A stretch of 64,000 nt of DNA from Apostichopus japonicus. Taxonomy: Eukaryota; Echinodermata; Holothuroidea; Aspidochirotida; Stichopodidae. Below, in pieces: positions 36,147 through 49,133 of this stretch. Each line of letters begins with the position of its first letter. Position 1 is the stretch's first letter. The notes beneath the pieces are model-generated. The model did not search any database. It had not been told where the DNA came from and saw nothing but the letters and a program-made list of their open reading frames with translations. Where the stretch lies: contig NC_092563.1 of NCBI RefSeq assembly GCF_037975245.1, positions 17,039,594 through 17,103,593 on the forward strand, written 5' to 3'. The position numbers and the translations under genes were made by a program.

Positions 36147-39100
36147 TCAGTCTTGCTTCCTACCTTGGAAGGAGTTCATGGCCTCGTTAGCTTTTATAAA
36201 ATCTTCCAGTGCAAGTTGTGCTTTGGTTGGTAATACACTGCAGGGTAAACAATATAAGAAGACCATTGAGTAGTGATGGAAGGAACGTACATCGGCGACA
36301 AGAAAAATTTAACTTTGTTAGTTCATGATCTTTTTGGTGTGAATTTCATCAGAATTCAAATAATACAATTTAGAGGGGGTGTATGTAACGAGTAAGCTGA
36401 ATGACGCATATATGTCCAGATATAAATCCGTTCACTCTTCAAAGTTATTCAGATTTGCGATTGATTTTATATTGTGCTGTAAATGTGGCTTTCATTTGTA
36501 GTGTGGTTGTGGACAGGGGTGTGTGGTCAGTGTGTACATAACAGCTGTGGTGTGGATATCATAACTTACTGTTTAAGGAAGACAAGAAGTTGCCACTCTT
36601 GAGGTATATACAAGATATCTCGATCACTAAGGACAGCTTGAACAATCTTTTCCCCGGCAAACTCGGGAGTCATGAAAGGAGTCAGAAAATCAAATCTGTA
36701 AAGGATGAAAAAAACAACACATCTTGAAATATATGACATGAATACCGCAGTATCAATAAGTACGACGATGGTGGGAGTGGAAAGGATGGGAAAGGGGTGG
36801 GAAAGAGTCGATGTTGAATCACGGGTATCTGCCTTCCCCGCGTGTCGCCCATTGGTTACGTCAAAAATATATTCAAAGTAAGCAAGACATATTGGTATAC
36901 ACATACTGTGGAAGGTTATGAACTTAGGATAGCTGTTGTTATATCGTTTTGGTACCGGCTGAATAAATCATCGGTACATGAATGTCACTGCATTATTTCT
37001 GCTCCATAAAAATTAAATTTCCTCTTTTGAGAATGTATCAAAGTTTAAAGCTCATATTATGCGATGCAATATTTCTTATCATGATTCACATCACCCCAAT
37101 TCCTGTCCCTCTCACTTTTGTTTACCTTGTTTTGACTCCAGCAAACATTCCTGTTGAAATACCGTACGGACAGATCACCGTACATTTGACTTTGCTCTTC
37201 AGTACGTGCATCTCTCTCAAGATGGAGTCATGAAGCCCCTTCACGGCACATTTACTGGTGCAGTAGTCCGATATACCTCCAACGCCTCCGTCTCCAACAA
37301 CACTAGAGATGGTTACTATGTGACCGTGGTTATCTCGTACCATGTCAGGAAGGAAGGCTTTCATGGTCTATACGAGAAGGTATATATATGACAATTTTAA
37401 TGCTATCTGGTCATATGCCATTATTTTCATGCAAGCAACACCCCCCCCCCCACATCCCAAGTGGTCACCTATGCTGGTAATTTCGGAAACGTTGTGCATC
37501 CTGTCAGCAGTTATTATGTATTATATTACACAAGATATGTACACTCTAAAAACCAAAGTGCTGAAAACAGCACATAGAGTGCTATTTTACAGCACTTTCC
37601 AAGAGCCCTGAGAGGGACAGCACCCTAAGTGCTATAAATAACACTCTCAATGGTGCTAACTATACCAGCACCTGAAAAGTGCTGCAACAGTCCCGCACTT
37701 TAAGTGCTACCACCAGCACTGGAAAGAGCAAAGTAGGCACCTGTAAGTGCAAGTCCTTAGGTCAGTATTAGGGTGTACAGAGCACCACTAACTGTAGACT
37801 CAGAATCTGTATCACTTGCAAAATATGGAATGTAAAGGGTAGGTCAAAACACAGCATCACCTGACTGAAATAAAAGGGAACACATTTCTTTTCTTTCTTT
37901 CTTTTATTGCTTCCTGTACTTGAGAAATAAAAAATCATGAGTTAGACTTAAACCATATAGTGATTAGACAGATTAGCTTAAGTATGTCAGCTAAGCCCTT
38001 TGTTTACTTTAAAAATTTAAGGCTGTTGACCAGAAGTGCTAGAGTATATCCATGCATGTTCTAGCCTAACTTTATGTTTACATTTAGCCATGGATGTTAC
38101 TAAGTTAAAACATGATATTAATTTACTGTATTAGTACTTAGTGATATTGACAGTAGATGGGACTATGCACCCCTAAAATCCAGTAAAATCCAGATTCCAA
38201 CTGAAGAAGATCTCAGATTGGACAAAAATTAAATAAATAAACAAACCATTTTTTACCACCCAATGAGGTTGAGTTTCCATGGTCTCATATTTTGAACATC
38301 TTCAAACCTATTCACTCCACTCTTTTCATGAAGTCAAATGAAAATAACACCAACTTGATCCCCAAATGGGTCAAAAATAAACTGAAACACTGAATATCCT
38401 TTAACAGTCTGAATGAATGTTTTAAAACAAGATAAAAGTAACAGTGACAACACCCAATCAAGACTAAGTTAGATAAACCTACGCTCCCAAGGGCGAGCAA
38501 GTGCCTGACATATTGTGAGTCATTAATTATTAATGAGTAATTCATTGGAGTGGCTGTGGCTGAGATCTGGTGCAAGCAGTATCCCTCCCATGTTTATAAG
38601 CAACTTAAATTATCAACTGTACAACCTGAATAACTGGTCAAAACTTGATTTATCCATCACAACCAGGTTCATCTGGAGATGATTTTAGAGATATATGTGG
38701 GTCTAAGTTGTGTAGTGGTCAGTTTTGTATTTGTTTACCCTGTGTTGTAGGCCTTATAATTCTGTTAATGTCAAAAATCCAACTACACTTTATATAATAG
38801 CTACATACTAAGCTCTAAAGGATTACAAGAATTGAAACACTGATCCCAAAGATAAAACATACGGCATGTTTTTCTACTACAAAATGGCCATTGCAACTTA
38901 CTTCAGAAACGTTATGAGAAATCATGAAAGAGATTAATGCTTGTAATTAAAACGAATAAATTTTCAGACATGCTTGCAAAAAACTTTCCTTTATGCTTTT
39001 AAACTAAACTGTGAACAGTCTCTACTCCACATTTTGGCAAAGCAATCCTTATCTCCTTAACACGATTACTTATCTTTTGACCTGATGGAGGTATGCCATA

Positions 39101-42100
39101 CACCACAGTTTGGATAAAGGTGTAGAAATCTGTGAGCTGCACCGCATATGCTACAATAAAAACATAATGAACTTTCATTAGAATATCTGTAGCTGCTACA
39201 ATTCCACATGCTTGCCTGGAAACAGGTAGGGCAACTCCATCCAGAACTACAAAAAACTGCTGCAAGTCAGTCACATTGCTTCCAATGGCCAAGAGGTGTG
39301 GCTGTTTTCTGCTGAGTTGGCTTTTCTTTGCATATTCTTCCACATTTGTTCCGATCTAAGAAGAAAGGAAATTAATTCATGCATTAATTTCCAAAATAGT
39401 GCCGATTTCTCTAGTAACCTCTGAAAACTTCAACTAGTCCAGCTGACAATTACTTCACATCCTGCTTGCATCACTAACCGTACTATTATGTATCTTGCCT
39501 GAACTGCTGCCTGGCTTGTGCCATATTTTAACCAAATATAAAATCCATATTAATAACTAACCAGCTACAAAAATATGCAAATATAACTTGATATATAATA
39601 CAGGATTATCTGGCTCAGGTACAGAATAGTCTACATTAACCCACATCTGGATCAGATAGTTTTATGTGGTTGACTCTTATCTCCTGAAGGAAAGACACAT
39701 TTAATAAGAGCACCTACCTGGACCGCCCAGCACAGATTGAGCCAAGGGGCTGAGGCCTAGAGGACAGAATGTCAATACCAATATCCCCTAGGCTCAAATG
39801 GTTAAAGATTGATCACTCTGCATGAATTTTGGCAGATCTTTCCCACTCAACACACAAAACAACTTACTGGTTGCCAGGCGATGAAGTAACGGACATTGTC
39901 ATCTCGACTGCATTTTCTACTTTTCCTTGTGTTGAAAGACGGCAATAGGTGAACCGATGCAAAGAGACCGTACCTGGATGCATGTTCTAAAGAAGAAAAT
40001 GAAAAGTTTCTTAATAATGAAAAACATAAAAACAGATTACATATCTCAACAAAACAGATGTATATGTCAACAAAATAGTGTGACGTGTCAGTTAGTAATT
40101 GTTTGTTCCTACTACTTGCTCTAGAAATTGCAATAAACAAATTACACATAGGCACTGCATGCCAAAAAAAAAAAACATTCTGATATACTTTTATGTCCAC
40201 TGAACCCAATTACATAGGCCTATGTCAATTTCACAGTTATAGGTCTTTTCAAAGTCACTAAAATAAATATGGTGGAAGACTGAAGGATTTCTGGGATTCT
40301 TCTATAATTGAAATTGGTTAGGCCAGGAAATTAATACTTTTGCTTATTGAATACACTGTTGGATGGAGGAAACTAAGGCATCAAGTGGTACAGTAACTCG
40401 TATCAATGAATGAACCAAGCAAGTGGCTATACAGGTACAACCCTACACCACCAGACTTACAACATTGGTTCTAGAATGATTCTAGAATAATAACACACCC
40501 CTCCACCCACAGCGCTTTAACAGTACGTGGCTCAAGAAACAAATTTCCTTCAGTTTACCCTTACTCCACAGCTGGAATTAAAGCAAAAGTGAACAGGATT
40601 GCCAGCTTAATCAATTTTAGTGAATGGGCCTAAGAACTGGCTACAAATTTAGACCCAATAGTTATAACCTTTGATCTGAAATCTGGATACAAGTTTTAAT
40701 CCACTGATTTCAACAATTTGCGAGCAATCTGATAATGATCTGGATATTTTTGATTCACACGCTGCAGCCTGAATTGACATTTAAATGATCTTTGACCTCA
40801 ATTTTTGGATACATTCGTGATGGGTCCCCTCCCATGGATCAGTTTAGCCAAGTTAGCTCCAGTACTTGAAAATTCACATAAGACTGCAGGAGATAATACC
40901 ACTTAATGAACTATCGTCAGACAGGTAGATGCCCACCAATCACATAAGCTCCCACCAGCTTCTATGGTGTCAGAACTTAAGTCTTCTTCAAAATCTAGAT
41001 TGGAATGTAATTCAGTTTTAGTTTAATCACTTTCATTCATTTCTTCCATGTATGTTTAAAGAAAGTTGGGTACCAGACAAACTGTTAACAGCATTGCCAC
41101 TTTTCTGTACATGATTTCACCTATAGCAGTCTTTTAAAGAGCTAACATACCAAATATTCACTACAGAAAACTTGACTGAACTTGCACAATGAGAGTCACA
41201 TGACTACAAAATGTTAGCACTTTTTTGAAACATACCCTCAGACTTTTCTGTTTCTTCAAATTCAAACTGAAGGTCCCGCAGAGTTGAGTTGGTGAGTACA
41301 TGCTATGTACTTCCAAATGAAGCGGGAATGTACCCTCCCATTTCATCAAAAAGTTATTGGCGACCTGATCTCCATACATCTGCTCAAAGTCTTGCAAAAT
41401 CTACAAGTAAAAGAATAGAACAAGAAAACATGCAATGAATCCCAAAACATGTCAGGTTTCTTTCATTTTTCTGCAAAAGCTTGAGCCTATAAACAGTATA
41501 AAGAAAAGCATGTTTAAATTTTCACCTAAATTTGTTTCAAATTAATTGGAAAATTAAGCCTACCTATAGTCTTTCACTTTCCATGACAGAACATCTTAAG
41601 TGAAGCATATTTACATTGGGAGTCATCATTTCAAAAGAAAAGATACTTATAGTAGGCCTTCCTTGATAGGTGCAAACAAGGCAAACATTTGGGTACACAA
41701 CATTAAGCGATGCATGAAATATGGGAAACACTATGAAGGTCAAATAAGAATAGGATGTATACAATTACTCTGATCATTATTTTATTTTTACATTTACTTT
41801 AATTTTTCTTTAAACCTGAATAATGTATGACTGTGAAGTATGGTTTGTACTTGTACTTTGTAGGCTACTTCATTTTGTAGTCGGCAATCACACACAGACC
41901 TTACACTGCAAAGTAACATTAAAAACACAACGTTAGCCCTGTTACCACAATAATGTTAGACCTAGGCTAGGCTACCACAAATTCAAAGCGTAATATGGAG
42001 TGACAGGCCGTCCAAAACGTTCTCTTGTGGTCGTCTAGCGGCCATCGGCTCATATTCTTTAGGCATTGGCATATAAACCAATACCAATACTTATTGCATT

Positions 42101-43371
42101 GGGCCTGCCTCTCTTATACGTTAAGACTCTGTGATGGCCACTTGTGCAATCGCAGTAGACTGTAGTACCAGTAGTACACCTCAATCGAATCGCCATTTGC
42201 GGCCATAAAGTTAGGCCTTATAAATGTTACAATAAGGAGGTCGGCTAGGCCTATATACGCCCAATCATAAACTTGGCATAGCCTAATGTTATATCAGAGC
42301 GCATTTGGCATTTACATACGTGAATAGACCTATGAAATAAGTGGTAGGCTACCATCACTAAGACGTCGACAGAGGTATTATTTCAAGGAAATTCCCGACG
42401 TCATCAGCAAAGCTAGGTTATTGAAAACATGAATGATCACTCAAATTTCATGAAAGGTCGCCATATCAGCTTTCAAATATTCCTTACTCTGGAGAATATT
42501 CACAGATTTCAATTCAGAAACTTACGTCTGCCGGTGGAACGTTCGTCACTTGTCACGTCTAGCGATGCGATATGCAACTATTTGGTTATAACCAATAGCG
42601 TTGTTGCATGTTACTGACGTCACCGCCTTCAGCCAATCAAAAGTTAATACGAAACTTTCAGCACTTAACAAGTGCAGTGCGTCACAACTGCGGCGATAGC
42701 ACTTTGGTATGGTGCAAGTTATTTAACACTTGAAGGTTGAGATACTAGCTCTTAAAGTGCTAATTGATGACTAGCACCGTGTTGGAGCTACTAAATTAGC
42801 ACTTCAGTTTTTAGAGTGTATTATTTCAGCAGGAACCTGTGTGGATGCTACTACTATTATATTTATTTATATACGCGTATTATATACCGTTTTGTTCATT
42901 GATACTTACCCAAAAGTGAGCCATTGTGTTAACTTCCATTGTCTTAATTATTTCTTCATCTTTTAGATGGAGAAATTGTTTTCCCGTGACAATGCCAGCA
43001 TTGTTAACTAAGATGAAGACATTTCCAACCTCCTCTTTCACCCTCTGAGCGACTCTATAGACCTCCTCTCGCTTAGTGACGTCACACGTGTATGTGTAAG
43101 CTTTCATACCACAGTCACGGACGAGTCTCGCTGTTTCTGCGTTTCCAGCGGTATTGACATCCCAAAGGACAAGCGTAGCACCTGCACGAGCAAAATAAAT
43201 CGCGGTTTGCCTCCCAATACCGCTACCGGCACCGGTAATTAAGACGATTTCTCCTCGGATACATTTCTTGGGCCAATAAGAGATTGGAACGATCCTCTTA
43301 ATGATACCATGAAACAGGTAGAAAAATGATTTGAAGAGAACTAACGGTATCTCGATGAGTGGTTCCAACAT
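36147..43371 (-). CDS. Short-chain dehydrogenase/reductase, SDR16C/RDHE2-like (paralogue A)
   Basis: Exons 43371-42910, 37367-37126, 36695-36570 and 36237-36147 join in frame to 306 residues with GT-AG borders. Residues 1-35 are a hydrophobic membrane anchor. TGAGSGIG (46-53) is the cofactor loop, Asp71 after beta-strand 2 (LVLWD) favours NAD+, NNAG is at 123-126, and the catalytic set is Ser176, Tyr189 and Lys193 (YCTSK). The last exon ends NSFQGRKQD, like the tail of RDH10/SDR16C proteins. By family, such enzymes oxidise retinol or related lipids and steroids at the ER membrane; the substrate here is inferred. Intron 1 (5.5 kb) contains the 37542-42818 transposon. It is the downstream member of a three-gene head-to-tail array. 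17-beta-HSD11/13-type activity is the main alternative. Confidence 0.93.
37542..42818 (-). mobile_element. 5.3 kb DNA transposon carrying a SAMD3-like gene fragment
   Basis: The ends CACTCTAAAAACCAAAGTGCT and (reversed) CACTCTAAAAACTGAAGTGCT are 21-bp inverted repeats with two mismatches. TA lies on both sides (37540-37541 and 42819-42820) as target duplication or site. The outer 200 bp at both ends are crowded with AGCACTT/AAGTGCT words in both orientations, as in elements whose transposase binds subterminal repeats. The only coding content found is three exons on the minus strand (38999-41400). The CACT start and subterminal repeats resemble CACTA/EnSpm-type elements, but no such transposase is visible, so the superfamily is open. 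Confidence 0.85.
38999..41400 (-). pseudogene. SAMD3-like gene fragment, three exons, one frameshift
   Basis: Exons 41400-41236, 39986-39868 and 39355-38999 have good splice sites and a TAA stop. Blocks such as DFEQMYGDQVANNFLMKWEG, LFASVHLLPSF, PHLLAIGSNVTDLQQFFVVL and YTFIQTVVYGIPPSGQK match my memory of the C-terminal half of a large uncharacterised family, annotated sterile alpha motif domain-containing protein 3-like in fish and invertebrates. In the first exon the frame shifts by one base around 41295-41305 (KWEGTF...YSPT continues as STLRDLQFEFEETEKSEG in another frame). With the shift the exon joins the next one in correct phase, so the break is real in this sequence. The N-terminal SAM half was not found. 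It is probably a decayed cargo or accessory gene of the surrounding transposon. Confidence 0.65.
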
Positions 43372-44788
43372 TTTGACTGAAGTCTCATACGGTGTAAATG
43401 TGAAAACACGTCAGGCCTATAACACGTCAGGCCTATACCTTAAGTAATACTATATATTCCATGCACTGTCCTCTTAGACTATAACGACCGTTACAAATGT
43501 AATTAAACCCAAGTAAAGGTTTAGTTCATTTGTTACAAGATAATCTGTTGATCAAAGTTCACATGTACTGATTAGATATAGGTAGACTTTTAGCTATAAT
43601 CAAACAGCAGATGACAAATCTGTTTGCCCGCCAAACTACGTGCTGACGAATAGCTACCATGCAATAATGTATAGTCATACTTATGGACAGTACACAGACC
43701 TGTGTAGATATTGAACCGGAATCCTCAACACGTGAACGATGTCATTGTACAGTTTCCGGACTTTCCTTACCTGTTTTTCTTCAATTCATTGTCTTTTGGA
43801 AGTATTACCATGCAGCTTAATACTTCCATGATGGAGGTGAAGGAAGGGGGGGGGGGGAAGCTGGCAAAACCGAAAGTGGTGGACGGACAAAGGGAGGGTG
43901 TTATTCTGTTGGTATTAGGTGAGAAGCTATAAGTATTTCTAAAAAAGGGGTTGTATTTAGACTGAAAGTGAAGGACATGTTTGTTAACACTACGGTGATA
44001 TATCGAGGGATATGTGTTGGATGGGTATGTGGTTGCGGAGGGGAGGGGGATCTGGGCCTTTAATTTTGCAGTTCGCAAAGCGACTTTAACATAAAGGTAA
44101 AACAGACACTGAAATGAACTAGAAAAGCAAGGTATAAGTATGAGTTGACTGAAGTTGCAAACGTACAAGTACTGTTGTCATACTTACTAATAATTTATAA
44201 GGACCAATTATACGTACATGTAGTACATGCTGCTCCAAGTACCAAACTAATTAGTACCTTGGTCATATCAGTGTTCTGTTAACATGCAGAAGTAATAACT
44301 CAAAATTTTCAAAAACACTTTCCCATATTTTATGAACATCCAAACTATGGTACGGCTCTCAGACAATAAAAGAAATAAAAACAAACAAAAGGGAAATGTT
44401 GTAAGCTGGCAAAAGTGCCATGTAAATTGTTCGTTGAATTAGTTAGAAAATGTCTGACCATTATTTGACTCTCAAGTCTGCGTTGGGACAATACTGAAGA
44501 CGTATAAAAATGTTTGGAAAGCACGAATTGATAGGTCCATCACCATTATGTTCTGAAGTGGAGTGCAGTTCCGGTTCTATAAAAGTAGAACGTATTGAGC
44601 TTCATATTGACGACTGCTAAATTGTTTTGTTTTTTATCATAATCCCGATGATGCCAATGCGAAAGCTGGCGTTACTCTAATAGTGTGGATACAGTAACCG
44701 ATATTTTCCTTAATTGGTGGAGAATATTTTGATGATGAAGAAACTGTCGACGTTCCCATGGAAACCCATCTAACGCTTGGTTTTGCCA
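43372..44788. other. Intergenic region between SDR paralogues A and B
   Basis: No gene is recognisable. The stretch includes a run of 12 G at 43846 and AT-rich unique sequence, plus presumably the promoter of paralogue A (just above 43371) and the 3' untranslated region of paralogue B. No convincing core-promoter motif is evident. Confidence 0.35.
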
Positions 44789-45864
44789 TCAGTTTTCTTT
44801 CTTCGGTGTGTCTTGCCTTCTTCCTGTGAATGTTTTTGTAGCTTCGTTTAGTTTGATGATGTCCTCCAAAACCAGTTGAGCAGAGGTTGGCAAAATCCTT
44901 CAATAGATAAATACGTAGAAATTAGGATAACTAGAAAAAAATAAGAGGAAAATTGATTTCATGAAATCCTCAAACTTTGTGAATACAAGAGATCTAAATT
45001 TAAGTTAACCACTTTCTGCATTTCGTCCGATGTGTCTTGGAGTATTTTAACTGCTTGTGGGTAAGGGCCTACGGTCTTGGCTCTAAACTGTGGTCGTTGA
45101 CTGTATGTTTAATACTTACCATAATAACCTTTTTTTATAGGCATTCGTAATAACTTTGTCACATTCTGATGTCACCTGGTGCGTAAATAGAGTTTTCAAC
45201 TTGCATGTCCAACCCACTACATTATACCTGATGGTTTTGACTATCATCATAGGAGTATGAGGCGCGGGGGGGGGGGGGGGCTGCAACCCCTACAAGATAT
45301 TTCCGCGACATTTCGGACACAGTTTGCACTCCATGCATTCCTTCTCTGTCCAGTCGATTTTGATATATATCACTGTTGGCAATCCTTATATCGAATCCGA
45401 ATTTCAAAGGTGAAGGGGGTCTCATCAGTACGCCCTTCCATATTGGTTACATGTTCCCTGCAAATCGTTACAACGCCACAATCATGTCCTTCCAATATTT
45501 TTAAGCCATATGTCTATTCCCATCGCGGAATCTCCTCATTGCGCCAGCGAAGTTTCTGAAATGCCTTACATCACTTGGTCCTGGTGTTTGCTCTATCAGC
45601 TGTTTAACAAATACTCTCTAACATCCGAGCATAAAAATGATCATAGTAACTGCAAAACATAGAAGGTTCGTTAGTTATTTTAAGTAAATTCCGAACATGA
45701 TGAACTCAGTTTGGACTGGATGAAAATCAGTGTTTTTGCCATAATGGTCATTTCTTGCCAAGTCTATGGAAAGTCCAACATATGTAACTCGAGTCTGACT
45801 CGAGTCGAGGTTATGGACAAGAATCAACAGCACTGATGATGGTGATGATGATGATGATGATGAT

Positions 45865-45896
<32 letters not shown>

Positions 45897-47885
45897 CGAT
45901 GATGACGATGACGATGATGATTATGATCATGATCATGATCATGATCATCATGATCATGATCATGATCATGACGACGACGACGACGTCGATGACGACGACG
46001 ACGACGATGACGATGACGATGACGATGACTCTGGTTGTGGTACTTTGCCTATACCTTCAGTTTTTCAGGTTATACTTACGTCTTTGCAATAACTAGAAGC
46101 TGCACATACGGCGGAAGGTACAGAACTTCAGTATCTGTGAGAACGGCCTGGACAATCTTTCGACCAACATACTCCGGGGCCATGAAAGGCAACAAGAATT
46201 CATGCCTGGAAAAGGGACAAAACAAATGAAGATTAGTGACGTCTTAATCAGCTTACTTGAACAAATTTTCAAAATACCTTTAAAAATGGAAACGTATAGC
46301 AAAGATCTGTATTTAAAGGCAAAGGTATGGACTGAGTCTATGCATGTACATGACAATAATTATAATAATTAACTATGCAATTTTGCACACAGTTATATAG
46401 ATGATATATATATCTCCGTACCGAACCATGCACATGTCCAATGCAAGTGAAGCCTTTATAGGTCTGACACGTATATGTACAATCCGTATAGACTTGGTGT
46501 TATATTGTGTCTACGAAAGGGATGGGCTTTGGTATATTGCTGTCCGTGACCCCCCCCCCCCCCTTAGGGTTAGTTGAACCCGGAGGGTCGAACACCCATA
46601 CGCTAATGAAGAACACCTGCAGTGAACTTTGAACTATGTTAATGATGTCGTTGAATTGGAAGGTATACCTTAACTTGACCCCGTCAAACATGCCTGTAGA
46701 TACACCGAAAGGACATACAACTGTACACTTCACTTGACTGTCCAATACGGACATTTCTCTCAAGATGGCGTCGTGGAGTCCCCTGACTGCAAACTTACTG
46801 GTACAGTAATCTGATAGACCACCTACTGCACTTTCTCCCAGAAGACTGGAAATTGTAACCACGTGACCTTGGTTGCTACGGACCATGTCTGGTAGAAATG
46901 CTCTCAGAGTCTATCAAGATAATAATGGAGTATATATACTAGCATTGTTAAAATGTTACAAATACCCTAATTAACAGCTTCATCGGTTAGTTACACAGTC
47001 GTTCCGGTAATATTTCATATTTACCGTTATGATACACAAGACTCGTAGTAGCATTTAATTTTGCTGTGCCAATGGACCATAAAGCTACCTCTTGTCAAAT
47101 TATGGGATTTATTTGTGAAAAAAAAAACATGTTTCAACTTTAGCTTGGATAAATCATATTCACAATCTTGATAATGCAGTGTTTCCATCACTGATGTATG
47201 ATATAAGTGTCTGGTGTAACAATCTCTTGAAAGTCCGTGTGAAAATGTTATGGTCAGACTTGTAGCGATGTTAACTTTTATCAGAGTTTTGTATGCTAAA
47301 ACTATGGGTCATGTTATACTGATTATGTTAAATCATATGTTATACTAAGGTCATCAGTCGGCCTATATATATATTCACTTAATTAGTACTAAAGTAAGGA
47401 TGCAGCTTGGCCCATATACTTACCCAAAAATGAGCCATTGTGTTAACATCCATTGTCTTAATTATTTCTTCATCTGTGAGATGCAGAAATTGTTTTCCCG
47501 AGACAATACCAGCATTGTTAACTAAGATGAAGACAGTTCCAACCTCCTCTTTCACCCTCTGAGCGACTCGATAGACTTCCTCTCGTTTGGTGACGTCACA
47601 CGTGTATGTGTAAGCTTTCATACCGCAGTCACGCACCAATCTCGCTGTTTCTGCGTTTCCATCGGGATTGACATCCCAAAGGACAAGCGTAGCACCGGCA
47701 CGAGCGAAATAAAGCGCAGTTTGCCTCCCAATACCGCTTCCGCCACCGGTAATTAAGACAATTTCATTAGCGATAGATTTCTTCCATCTCAGAGCATACG
47801 GAATCAACCTTTTCAAAGTACCCCAAAACCAAAGCAACAGAAACTTTAACAAAGTAAACGGAATGCCAAAAACGTATTGAAACAT
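44789..47885 (-). CDS. Short-chain dehydrogenase/reductase, SDR16C/RDHE2-like (paralogue B)
   Basis: Exons 47885-47424, 46910-46669, 46205-46080 and 44897-44789 give 312 residues. The first three exon lengths (462, 242, 126) equal those of its neighbours. It has the hydrophobic N-terminal anchor (MFQYVFGIPFTLLKFLLLWF), TGGGSGIG at 46-53, Asp71, NNAG at 123-126, and Ser176/Tyr189/Lys193. From residue 46 to the end of exon 1 it is about 93% identical to paralogue A, while the N-terminus and exon 2 are much more diverged. The final exon uses a weaker acceptor (TATCTATTGAAG) and encodes a longer basic tail ending DTPKKEN. Role as for paralogue A: an ER-membrane NAD(H)-dependent retinol or steroid oxidoreductase by family, substrate unknown. 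Confidence 0.93.
45830..46030. repeat. GAT/GAC microsatellite in SDR-B intron 3
   Basis: About 195 bases built from GAT, GAC and GATCAT words: (GAT)n, then (GAC)n, a central run of TGATCA palindromes, then (GAC)n and (GATGAC)n. The central section is nearly self-complementary. It ends about 50 bases from the exon 3 donor of paralogue B. Confidence 0.95.
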
Positions 47886-48261
47886 TATCTTTCTGAGACC
47901 TTATCCATGCAGCCACATTTATTTATGTCCTCACAAGAGATAATCTACAAGCGGATAACAGAACTATAGAAACATGTTCTCCGGCGAAACCCTCTACCTT
48001 GATACTAGAAATGCCTTTGTAAATTGCAAACGATATCAATTCATATCTTAACGTGAGCGTTCCGGATCGTTATAACTTATTTGCATTGCTTATCATAATG
48101 ATAGTGAATTTGTGATATTACACAGTTCAAAGTACATGTATCCCCAGGGTATACCAGTGCAAATTGCATTGTCCTGCATGGGTCCATAAATATAATTACC
48201 ATATAGTTATAAAATCATCGACACGCATTAAGAATGAAAAGAGCTGATGGAAGCTGACGAG

Positions 48262-48863
48262 CAAGGGCGGCGGAAGCACTTTTAATCTGGGGGGGCACCG
48301 ACATCAAAGGGCACTTTGCAGAAATTCGATTGGACTGATGTAGCCTGATATTTAGTACCCTTTATAACTCTTACTGTATTATCTTATTTGCGTATACACA
48401 TCACTCCATCAACGCCCCCCCCCCCTCAAGGAAAATATGCATACTAGCACTGCAATATCCAATGTGCAAATTGGGAAACAAGGAACAAGTTTTCTATTGA
48501 GACAAATGAGGCGAAATCATGCTAGTTGCTAATGTAGGAATCTTCCGAATTAGAGTTTATTTCTTGTTTGACCCACATAAATTCATTAAAAGTCAGGGCG
48601 TAGCCAGGATTTGCAAAGTTGTATGCACGACTATCTGAGCGGAGCGCCACCATCAGTTGGCGCGGAGCGCACAAGAAAAATTTTGGTTTTACAAACCCCT
48701 CAGATGGCCGGAAACGGCCCTTCCCGAGTGTTCATTCTGGTTCCCTGGCCTCTTGCTAACTTGAGACAACTCAATTTTTATGTAGAAAAAGGGCACATTT
48801 TTAACCCTGAGGAAAAGTGGGGGGGGCACGTGCCCCCTGTGCCCCCCGGTTCCGCCGCCCTTG
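48262..48863 (-). mobile_element. Nonautonomous hAT-like element, copy 2
   Basis: Same family as 7371-8023, in inverse orientation. The inverted ends CAAGGGCGGCGGAA are flanked by a perfect 8-bp duplication CTGACGAG (48254-48261 and 48864-48871), which fits nTnnnnAn. It carries the shared 100-bp core near 48630-48727 and a run of about 13 C at 48417. The intact duplication suggests a fairly recent insertion. Confidence 0.93.
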
Positions 48864-49133
48864 CTGACGAGTGTGCAACCTGGTATCTTCATCTGAAATC
48901 GCTTTGCTTTCCACACTTTTTTTTCGAAATTTTTTAAAGATGGAGATTCGTTACGGTTGCGCTTTCCCGTCACGGCCTTTTAGATTTAATAAAATCATCG
49001 CTTTGTTTTGAGAGATAGAAAATTGTACACTGGACATTGACACTGTTGTTTTTCTTTTGGGGCTTTAATACCCATATAATACCCCTTTGATATACCCTTT
49101 GTAGAATCCTCTAGTCTAGTTCATATCGTCTAC

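Noticed and set aside
45836-46096. Open frame of Met/Thr/Ile repeats
   Set aside because: It is a translation of the GAT/GAC microsatellite.
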